A stretch of DNA of 64,000 nt from Eutrigla gurnardus (lineage: Eukaryota; Chordata; Actinopteri; Perciformes; Triglidae), in assembly GCA_963514095.1 (NCBI GenBank), contig OY741280.1, positions 19,195,689 through 19,259,688 on the forward strand, given 5' to 3'. Under the pieces are notes generated by a model. The model made no database searches. It was given only the letters and a program-made list of their open reading frames with translations, and was not told the origin of the DNA. Of the stretch, positions 1-62,500 are shown in pieces. Every line of letters begins with the position of its first letter. Positions within the stretch are counted from its first letter, which is position 1. A program made the position numbers and the translations under genes.

Positions 1-51510
<51,510 letters not shown>

Positions 51511-52112
51511 GTCCAGGCCGCACAGAAACGTGGCGCAGAAGGACTTCTGTCATCGGCACAGACTCGTCCGCGTGAAGTCCGTGGGGCTCGTGATGAGTTT
51601 GTGCGCTGTGACGGACGTTTTCCAGGGGAAAGGAGGAGATGGATGAGTGAATCTCCTTCTCCTTTCCCCGCTCTCATGAACTGAAAACATGCACAAGAGG
51701 AGAGTTCTGGTCTGGCGGTCCCAGGCCAGAATCTGGGGTTGAAACTGACTTTTCCCCTTTAAGAAGAGACCCCATTATTGCCTTCCAGTCTCCTGCTTGG
51801 TGTTTCAGAAAGGTTCCCCGCCAGCGAGGAACCGGACCCCGACTGACCCGACGTGATGCTGCCTTACTTCCACACTTCTGTCCCGATCAGACAGAGCAAC
51901 TGCTTTATACCACACGTTCAACACGGAGGCGGGGGAGCGGGACACGCCACCGCCATCGCCACGGCTACCAAAACAACACAGAAAAAGAGAAATTATTATT
52001 TTGGCTTGTGGGCGAGCCGGAGAAGACAAATATGCAACGACTGCCATGTCGATTGGTTGGCAAGAAACGAGACGCGTTCCCCGAAAATCTGCAGCCGCCA
52101 CGCGGGGGAGAG

Positions 52113-52174
<62 letters not shown>

Positions 52175-52558
52175 CACACACACACACACACACCGGCTGA
52201 CCTCAGAGGGGCGACGGTGGCGGTGCTGCTGCAGCCGAGGGCAAACACTCACACTCAAACACCGCAGAGCAGACTCCTCCCGACCGCTGGAACGTTCACA
52301 TCAGCCTCCTGTGTGCTTCTCAGCGAAGGGCGGTGTGGTTTTGTCACATGCCGGCGTAACAGTCCGACACACGAAAATCACAAACCGGCAATAGGAAGGA
52401 CTATTTTTATGGCGACACACTCGACTAACAGCACATTACTGACAATATACGACCTGTGTATCCTAACCCGATGTTCAGCAACCAGCATGCACTAATTGTC
52501 TCTTCCTCTGCAGTTCTACCTTAATGTCTACGCTGCGTTGCTCATAGCAACCCAGTAG

Positions 52559-52601
<43 letters not shown>

Positions 52602-53430
52602 GGTGGTGTGGTTAAATGTGTGTCGTCGTTACAGGAAATGATAGAGGTCATTGACTTGAGTCACTGTATGCAAAGATTTTCATTTGCGAATGTCATTTTT
52701 TGTTTTTCTCCTTGTTGTTTTCTGGTTAATTTATAATCCAGTTGTACTTTTTGTTATTTAGCTTGAAAGAAAAATCTATTTATTTTTCGGTGTCATGTCA
52801 TATCACCATCGGCGGAGAGTGATTTAGTATTATGATTAAAGGAATCGTGGGTTTTTTTGTACCAAGGAAACATGTCCGCTCTTCTTTGTGTTTCTACTTC
52901 ATGGTAACGTTACTCACTCGGTCGCTGACTCTGGTGGCAGCCTTGGTTGTTCATTCTTCTTCTTTTTTTGCTAATGACTACAATTCCCAGACCATGACCA
53001 AAGGGGTTTGCCCTTCATGTGTAGAGAGAACTACAAATATGAATGACAGGAGAGCTGGGCCGAGCGGACCAATGAGAGCGGGTTTCCTCCCTCATGTCCC
53101 GCCCCAGCGTCTCTTCTTCTTCTAGGCTTTTTTTTCACTGACGGCCGAGTCGTTGTTGTCTCCGTGTACGAGATGAAGTTTATGAAAAACTAATGAAATT
53201 ACAGTAAGAAAGACATCTTAAGGTGATTTTTATTTATTTATTGTCTCTCTGAGGGTGGGGGGGATTCGGGAGCAGGACGAGTCCTCCACCTTTTGATGCT
53301 GTGCTACTCTCAGTGTGATGATGACATGGAGGGGGGGGGGGGTCCTACTAGGAGTCAATGGTGTAAAAGTAAAACTAAAATTATAAACATCTTTTGTTCT
53401 GTTTTTGTATTAAAAAATATGCTTGCAGTA
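51511..53430 (+). other. macf1: macf1 3' UTR (end inferred)
   Basis: Non-coding sequence after the stop. ATTAAA at 53409-53414 has a plausible cleavage site about 15 nt on and GT-rich sequence at 53484-53530. CA repeats lie at 52116-52192 and 52563-52599, and a G run at 53330-53342. No earlier AATAAA was found. The 3' end is inferred from motif only. Confidence 0.45.
52116..52192. repeat. (CA)n microsatellite in the macf1 3' UTR
   Basis: About 77 bp of CA with one CG interruption; a second run of about 37 bp is at 52563-52599. Confidence 0.93.
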
Positions 53431-56400
53431 AAACCCTGGTTTTTGATTTTTTTTTATGTATCATTTATTGATCCGTGGAAATGTGTTAGTTTGTGTGTGA
53501 ATGTGTGTTTTCTGCATGAAAATGTGTGTTAGAATGAACAGGCAACTATTTTAATAATTGATTCTGTGGTGAAAAGTTTAATATTTAGTTGTTTTTTCCA
53601 AATATAATTATCCAAAAAAAGTTTTTTAAAACATCAACTTGGGTTCTGGGAACATTTTGTTTTTTAACATTTAATTTAGTCATTTTTGTCAATGATTTTC
53701 TTTCATTGATAAAATATTTTTTACCATATTTATAGGTTTAGCAGCACATTTTGGCTTTTTAAACAGGGACAGTTTGCATGTACAGTAGATGTAACATTTC
53801 TAACATATGTTTACTTTTTCAAGTTTCCTTTAAGTTTTTCATAAATGTGTTTTATTTCTCAGAGTTCAAACCGTTTTCATTAGTAGCAAAAACATTTTCC
53901 TGTATGATTATAATCCGTTTTAGAGGCGTGTCCGTCTACATCATCCTCTTATGGGACTATTTCTTGACGTAGGCTTTACGTCTACATGTGCATGCGGTAA
54001 TCTTTTATTTTTGTAATGAGCTAAATGGATGTAATTGTGTTTGCAGACCGCAGACGGGACCAGGTACCAACCCGGGTACAGATAGGGACACTTCCTCTTA
54101 GATCTTCACTGTTTCACGTCCTCCAGCTCCGTCTCCCTGTTCCAGTTAATGCGTCTGTGTGAGACGGAGACTGAGGGAGTATTTGAAAATAACTCTGTGC
54201 TGTTTATTTGGTGGTTCCACCGGAGATGATGAGGTCTGAGTCTCTGCAGCTGTGTGTACACACTCATTTTCTGTCCTTGCTCAATCCATCTCCCGTCCCC
54301 CCTGCAGTCCATCTGTCATCCAGGCTTCCCTCTCCGATGAGTCCTCCTCGCTCACTTCCACCACTTCTGTCTCCCTGGAATGTTATTTTTCCATTTTCAC
54401 TTTGGTTTATATGGTTTCAAGGGCACTCAGCTCCCTTTTTCTAGCGAAGCCACTCCCGAAATCTGTTTCTTTCACCTCCTCTTCATCGTCTCCTCTCACT
54501 CCTCTCACCATTATCAGACAGAAACTCCTGGATGTTGCCGAGGAAAGAAAAACAAAAATGGGCACAGCGTTAATTCCTGGCATTTGGGACTCGCCCTTTG
54601 GGCCAGGACGCAATGAAGCGCGTGGTCACTCTGGTTTGGTCAGCGTTATTCAGGCCGTTCAAAGTGACCACAAGTTCCAGCCGGCTTTGAAGACGAGAGT
54701 ACACAAACAGGCTGGACGGTATTTCAGTCACGTCTCTACCCTGCAAGTTTTCTTTCAACACGCACACACGCACACACACACACACACACACACTGTGAAT
54801 AAGCAAAGTAAACTAACGAACCACTCAACAGGAAACGGTGTGATGCGTTTTGGGCATCGAGTTGAGATGTTCAGCGTTAATCAGTACAAGTAAAACTTTA
54901 CTTAAGAGAAAGTATGAAAATAAATATAATGTATCTATAAGCAGCAGTGTTGCTCATTCTACATAATATATTATAATTAGTTGTTAATCATATTCTTTAA
55001 TCTGCAAACTTACTAATCACATAAATGTATTTCAGTAAATGTGTAGAAATACTTCAAAGTTGTACAAACAAGACAAGACAGATAACTAAATCTAACTTAA
55101 ACCGTTAAAGTATAAACGACTCAAATGGACTGAAAATGGAAAACTTTAGCTAAAAAAGTTAGCTAGTTGATGCTAATTAGAGCTTCGCTATGCTAACATG
55201 TTCATTATCCAAATCTTCATGTTTATTTTTTAAATAAATTAAATATGTAATTATTTTGTGTCTTTTTGCTCACAATGACAAAAAAAACGTTATAAGAACT
55301 ATTAGTTAGCTAATATTTGGTGTATTTCCATGACAGTTAGCTTTAGCGTAGCTAGCAACAAATGTTTTCAGCTAAGTTAGTCAGTTAGCCACACTGTCAA
55401 ATAAGGAAACTAAATAAAATGAGCAACGTCAAATTCATTATTTATTTAAATTAGCTTGAATCACCTGCATGTAAGCAGCGAGCTAACTAACTGACTAACT
55501 AACTGACTGACTGGAGCTTAAAGGAGAGATATAAAGATATATAAAGATAGATAATATTCTGTATTAGTAAACTGACCGTATTATTTATGTATTGGGTTTT
55601 TCTGCTGTAGCGTTTGTTTTCCACTCAGTTCGACGTCTGCAGAGAAACTCTGAGTCCGTTCAGTCGTGAGCAGAACGAGGCATCGGGCCATCTGACGATG
55701 AAAGGAAGTAGTCATGAAGAGATGAAAAGGAGGAGACGGAGAGCCGAGGTCTCCCAGAGACCACTGGGAGGGGTGAGGATGAAGTTTAAAGACTTGAGGA
55801 GGGAGGGAGGGAAACTCCCTCTCGGCTTCAGGCGCTCACTGCTCCTCAGCTCTGCCTGCAGATCCACAAGAGCTGCCGCAGATTTGAAGAAACCCGAGGA
55901 TTACGATCAGGAAACGAGCTGTTCGAAGCTGGATGACGGCAGATATCGGGGACCCCAGAGATGTGTGGGTGGCCCGCGGTCTTCAATGGACCATTAAGGA
56001 CTGGATGAAAGCTTCCAGCTGTGATCGTGGACTCGCTGCGGCGTCCACCCCGGGAGAAGGTTGCCCTCCGACCTCTGGAGCACCTGCTCATCGCTGAAAG
56101 TACTTTCCATCCCAAAGTTTTACTTCAAAGACCGGCCTCTGTCGGTGTTCACAACATATTGGATAAAGCTTGTAATTATGCCCTCGCTCTCATTATCTCT
56201 GTTTCTTCTGCTGCACGACTGAGAGGTGAGGGAGACGCGGATCAGAGGGTGAGGCCTTTTTTTTTTTTTTTTTCTTCTTTCTTCAAGATTAGAGAAGGTA
56301 GAAGGGAGAGAGGAAGGCAAAGGGGGGAGGGAGAGATAAACAGAGGGAGTTCAAGGCGGTAAACACGTCCCATCCAGAGCCAGCTCTTCTCTAAACACAT

Positions 56401-56556
56401 CAGGCAAAGATCAGCATCTGTCTGGAACGGGAGGACGAACTGGAGCGAGTCGAAAACACTGAGGTCGCCCGTCTGGAAACACTGGAGGGAAGAGAGACGA
56501 AGGCGGATTCATTGTGAGACTGAACATCTAGATTTTCCAGCAGAGAGGAAGAAACC
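53431..56556 (+). other. macf1-bmp8a intergenic region and bmp8a upstream sequence
   Basis: About 3.1 kb of AT-rich sequence with a CA run at 54757-54793, scattered GCTAAC/GTTAGC words (55150-55390), CTAACTAACTGACTGACTGG at 55493 and a T run at 56258-56275. The last few hundred bases (GA-rich, 56280-56350) probably include the bmp8a promoter and 5' UTR. I cannot place the start site. Confidence 0.6.
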
Positions 56557-57058
56557 ATGGACTCCCACAGCTTCCCTTGTCTTTGCAAGATGAAGCGGCA
56601 GCACGTGAGCAGCGTCTTCCACGCCAGATCCCGGTCTCTGCTGCACCCCAGGACCCTGGTCCTGCTGCCCCTGCTGCTCCTGCTCTGCCTCTCCCTGTGG
56701 AGCCAGCAGGCCGAGGCCCTGGTCCACTCCAGCTTCCGGCGGCTCAGCGGCCGCGAGAAGAAGGAGATGCAGAAGGAGATCCTGTCCATCTTGGGTCTGC
56801 AGGGTCAACCCAAACCCCACCCGCCTCTACGGCCGCCCTCCTCCGCGCCGCTCTTCATGCTGGACCTGTACCACGCCATGTCGGCCGACGGCGAGGACAA
56901 CGAGATCATCGTGAACGGAGCCGGGATGGGGAAGTTCGGAGGGGCGGAGAGGCTGGCTCAGGTCAGCCACGGCGTCCTGCCGACGCTCAGCACGTACACG
57001 CCGCCGCTGGGGACGGTGGTCAGCGAGGCCGACACGGTGATGAGCTTCGTCAACCTGG
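56557..57058 (+). CDS. bmp8a: bmp8a exon 1 (signal peptide, start of propeptide)
   Basis: Leucine-rich segment LVLLPLLLLLCLSLW, then VHSSFRRLSGREKKEMQKEI and SSAPLFMLDLYHAM. The n-region before the core is long (about 32 residues) and the protein exceeds human BMP8A (402 aa) partly for that reason. Ends in phase 1 before gtgagt. Confidence 0.95.
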
Positions 57059-59448
57059 GTGAGTAGACCGTCGCCACCTGGGGGGCACAGGAAGTGATGC
57101 GTTATTATTATTATTTGTATTTTTACCTGTTTGGATCAAACCTCCAGGAAACTCGCTGGGCTTTGAAGCTCATCTGACTTAGTGGCCAAACTATAGAATG
57201 ACCACTTCCTGTTTGGTCATGTGACGCAGTCGTTCTCTTCACACACAAGGAAGAAACATTTAAGTAAAAAAAGAACAGAGCAGCAATGACGTCACTAAAA
57301 TAAAAGCCTGCAGGGCTTAAAGTGGAAGGAGGCGGGACGTGAACCATGCTGTGGTTTGACCGCCACATTTTATAATTCCAGCTGGACTTCAAAGGCAGTT
57401 TGACTTTTAGGAAAACGGGCTTTCTTGCCAATAGTTGGGATTGAGTTTGTACGATGAATATGATGCTGTAGCCAGCTAGCTAACGTTAGCATAAAGACTG
57501 GAAACGGCTAGCCGAGCTCGCTTAAAGTAACAAAATCTGCCTCATCACATCTCTAAATATCACAAGTTAACATGTTATATGTGGTTGATTTAATGTGTAA
57601 AACACACGTGGTTTTGGAGGAGGGGTTACGCTCCCGATGCTTCTTGGGAGAACCTCCCAGAACCTCCAGAACCCCCCAGAACCTCCCTGCTCTGAGAAGA
57701 TCTCTGGCATGGAGATGGATGGAGGACGAGGGCCGATGATGAAAGTTATCATAAGTAAATATTTAGAGAAGTTTAGAGAGGATTCAGTTCTGTAAGAAAC
57801 CAAAAGGAAAAAACAAAGATCTTAATGATTATCGAGGTTTTTATTGTCCAAATTCAGTGAATTTTAGTGCCGTGGTCTCGTAGTAACTATAAATCATTAG
57901 TAATAATTCATACAGAGCCCCCAAAGCAGTATATATGTCCTATATGAAAGTACATTTAATATTTTTTATTTTGGACAGTTTGTTTAACAACCAATCAACT
58001 GCAGATTAATTGATAATGAACTAAATATATATATATATCATAAATCCTGTAAAACTTTTACCCAGAGTTCCGTGTGAGCGCTCAGCAGCCGACTGATGCC
58101 AATCTGTCATGGCAGGAAGAATCAGACATCCTCCCCTCCGCCGCTTCCTTCCTCCTGCTCGTCTGGAATGTGATGGCGATCTGAGGAAAAACCATGGGAA
58201 ACACCGTCTCTAATGAACTCACATCAAATTAACGGTTTCTTTTTTCTAAAATTCTCCTCTCTACATCGGAGAAGAAAACGCATCAGTCCACGCTGTAAAA
58301 ACACAGCGTTTCGTCTCCAAACATCGTTTAAATTATTTAAACGTGATTTAAACGTGTCTTCAATGAGATTTAAACGTGATTTAAACATAACTTAAACATA
58401 ACTTAAACATGATTTAAACGTGACTTTAAAGTGATTTAAACATGATTTAAACGTGATTTAAACGTGACTTAAGCGTGATTTAAACGTGACTTAAACGTGA
58501 TTAAAGCATGATTTTAACGTGATTTAAACGTGACTTTAACGTGATTTAAACGTGACTTAAACGTGAGTTTAACATGATTTAAATGTGATTTAAACGTGTT
58601 TTAAAAGTGATTTAAACGTGATTTAAGCATGATTTTAACGTGATTTAAACGTGATTTAAACATGATTTAAACGTGATTTAAACGTGACTTAAACGTGATT
58701 TAAACGTGACTTTAACTTGATTTAAACGTGACTTTAACGTGATTTAAACGTGATTTAAACGTGACTTCAACATGAATTAAACGTGTTTTAAAAGTGATTT
58801 AAACGTGATTTAAGCATGATTTTAATGTGACTTAAACGTGATTTTAATGTGATTTAAACATTATTTAAAAGTGATTTAAACGTGACTTAAACGTGATTTA
58901 AACGTGATTTAAACATAAGTTATTATCATTGATGGTAACTGTGGGGCTAATTTTTTAAATTATGTTACTTACTATATTCAAGTCTTCAATGTATTAGTTG
59001 ATTTATATTTTGTATTAATAATCTACATCTGCAACATAGCTAAAGCTGTTAGATACACAAAGTATAGTATAAAGTACTACTATCTGCCTCCAAATTGGAG
59101 TAGAAGTATAAAGACGTAGAAATGGAAATACTCAATTAAACTATATGATAGGTCAACATTGAACCCAGGCAGAGTAAAGGCTGGCATGTCCATGAAGCTC
59201 CGGGTCACCTGACCCTCCACAGACTCTGATATCACGTCTCCATGGGTGTGTAGTTCATGTGAGTTGAATGAAGCAGGTCTGGTGTGTGTTTCTACGCAGC
59301 TGCGTGGAATTAGAGGCTCCGCCGCGGACGACGAGATGAAAATACTGTGTGGAGGCAGCGACGCTAAAAATACCAGGCAGCCTGCAATTAGTGGTGTTTG
59401 TGCTGAGCAGCTGCTGTGGTTCAGGGCACTAAGTGTCTCTAATTACTG

Positions 59449-59510
<62 letters not shown>

Positions 59511-62500
59511 ATATGAGCACGCCCAAACCATCAGGGGTGTCCTGTCTTTAGTATCTCTATTTATCTGTGTGTGTGTGTGTGTGTGTGTTCCCCACAAGGA
59601 CACACACACACACACACACACTGTGCTGGTGTTTCGGTTTCCACGGCGCCCGCTCACGTCTTCATCTGCATAACGTGTTTGAACAGGAAGTCCAAATAAG
59701 GACGTGACATCAGTCATGTTTTGAATGAAGTGGAACATCACAATGTTCTCTGTCACCAGCAGCTGCCGAGGTGCCCGTAAGCAAGGCACTACACCTCCAT
59801 CCTAATACTACAGTGAAAAAATAGTGTAATAAAAAGTACTATACCAGCTTATGAAACGTATAAAGTAGCATTTTCTCCTTTTATTTAAATGAAATATTAG
59901 ATAATCAACCATTCTCCTCCATGTAAACGTCTAATGTCTCTGCAGTGGAACAGGAGCGTGACCTCCTGCAGCCTCGTCCGTACTGGAAGGAGTTTCGCTT
60001 CGACCTGACGCCCCTCCCTCAGGGCGAGACGGTGACGGCGGCAGAGTTTCGGATCTACAAGACGCTGACGATGGGCCAGAGGGCCAACCGGACGCTGCAC
60101 ATCTCCGTGTACGAGATCCAGCGAGAGAGCCGACACAGGTTAGCAGCTCACATCCGTATCTGCAGCTCTCTTCTCAAAAGACATGTGTGATGTTTTATAA
60201 ACATCAGAAACATTTCTGATACAATATACGTATGATTTCACTAGAGTCTCACTAAGAAACAATGGTTAACTTGTTACAAATTGTGGATTTTAATGCTTTT
60301 GGTCATCATTACCATCATTCATGTACTTCAGTAAAACAATGAATCCCCCATAAGGCTGACCTTTGACCTCTCCAGAGAAATAAAGGGTGACAATAGCCAG
60401 ACTGCATTCTTGCAGATGAAACTTTGAGCTTTGATTTTGAGTGAAACATCCATTCAACGTCACTGATAAAAGTCCCTTTGAGCTGATCAAACGTATTGAT
60501 AAAAGTCCCTTTGAGTTGATCAAACGTATTGATAAAAGTCCCTTTGAGCTGATCAAACGTATTGATAAAAGTCCCTTTGAGCTGATCAAACGTATTGATT
60601 TCCGTCTCAGAGAACCAGAGCTGGTGCTGCTGGACATGCAGTCGGTGCCGGCGGGGCAGGAGGGCTGGCTGGCCTTCGACGTCACCTCGGCCTCCAACCA
60701 CTGGCTCCTCCACCCGCGCAGCAACCTGGGCATACGGCTGTACGTGGAGACAGAGGAGGGTGGGTCCATCAGCCAATCAGCATCCTCCTTTAACTGCCGC
60801 CACATACTGGAATTGAATTGTGTGTTTTTCTGGGTCCCAGACCGCTCCCTGTCTGCAGGCTGGATCGGGTTGGTGGGCCGCCGGGGCCCTCGCTCCAAAC
60901 AGCCCTTCATGGTGACCTTCTTCAGGGAGAGTCAGGTCCCGTGTCGGCCGCCACGAGCCGTCAAGCCTCACCCCCGGAGGAGGAAGCCCAAATACGACCT
61001 CCCGCCCCCCAGCATCCACAGTGAGCTCACGGCCCCCATGTTCTTACATGTTTTATAAGACATGATGTGGAAATCCTCCATCATAAAAGTGGGATTTTAT
61101 TTACAATAATCTATGAAAAAACGATGGAGTTTGATATGCAGATATTAATAATCCATGTAACTGAAGGGAACTCAGCTTGATGTATTGATTGTGGCTCGTT
61201 AATCAATGTGAAACTTTAAAATATAGAAAATGCAACATGAAAAGTTATGATCTTATCTGAAAAATCCTTCTCTTTTATTTGGGTGAATTATTAATTTTCA
61301 TCTTCCTTTCATGTTTTTCTCTTCTCTTCAGATCGGAATCCTGCAAACAACGGAGGTCAGCCGTGTAAAAAACACGAGCTCTACGTCAGCTTCAGTGACC
61401 TCGGCTGGAAGGTCAGTAAACTCTTTAAACTCTTTCATTCTTGATTCATATGTAAGTATGTATATTTTTATTATGAATGAGGCTTCAGATCAGTCAACTT
61501 TTTGCATTCATTATTTTACTTTGTACAGACGAGATCAGTGTTAAAAACCTGAATCCTGACCTTTTTTTCTCAGCTGTTGCAGAGTTACTGTATACTCTAT
61601 GTATATACAGTAGGTGATTGGTTGCAAGTGATTGGACAGGATTTATGTCTTTATGCCTTTACGATATGTATTAATATATGTATTGGAATTTGTTGACGGA
61701 CAATTCCCAAGATGCAGAAAAGACGTAAAAATGTTTTTTTTATAGAATATTGAAAACCTCAGTAGAGTATGTCGTGCAAAAATTGATGTTATGGTACGAT
61801 AAAAAAAGGTTGCACTTTAGAATAACGAAAATAGTGATAGTATAGTGTCAAAAAACAATTAATAGTATGCTATGTCTTAATTAATCATATGTCCAAAATA
61901 GTTAAAATGTAGTATTTCAAAAAGGGTCAGTATGTTAAAAAAAAGTAATGAAAAATGTGTACTATAGTATGTGGAGAAGCCATGAAATATGTGTAGTATG
62001 TCGATAAAAAAAAATCCAAAAAGCAGGCATTGTGCAATATGTCCACAAAAATGTGGTTTGTCATATATAAATATGTCGAAGGACATAATAGTATCGTATG
62101 TCAAAAAAATCATAGTATATAGAATGTCAAAATCATAAAAAGTCATGAAAGTTTCCTCCTATATTATGTTAAAAAATCATAGTACATAAAAAAGTCATAT
62201 TATACTTTACTTTGTAAAGAAAAATGTCAATAAAAGTCATGACCAAGGCATAAAAAAGCAATACTTTATATGTGAAAAAATATACTTTGATGCTCTCAGT
62301 TTACTGGATGATGTGGAGGACAAGTAGTTTTGAAAAATACAATTCTGATCTGAGAAAAGCCAAAATGATTGAGATTTTCATAATGAACGTTCTGTGTTTC
62401 TATATAATTGTCCATATTCATGGTGACACTGCTTCATAGAGCAAATTGATCAATAAAAACGTTACTTGAAGTGTGAATAACATTTATTCATCAGGTAAAT

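Larger units (their letters stand above)
57059..59945 (+). other. bmp8a: bmp8a intron 1
   Basis: 2.9 kb containing a diverged teleost repeat (57465-57610), an 11-bp minisatellite (58329-58917) and TG/CA tracts at 59449-59508 and 59564-59620. No exon seen. Confidence 0.75.

Noticed and set aside
58329..58917. Regular short repeats resembling a CRISPR array
   Set aside because: Head-to-tail 11-bp units with no unique spacers, in a vertebrate intron; it is a minisatellite.
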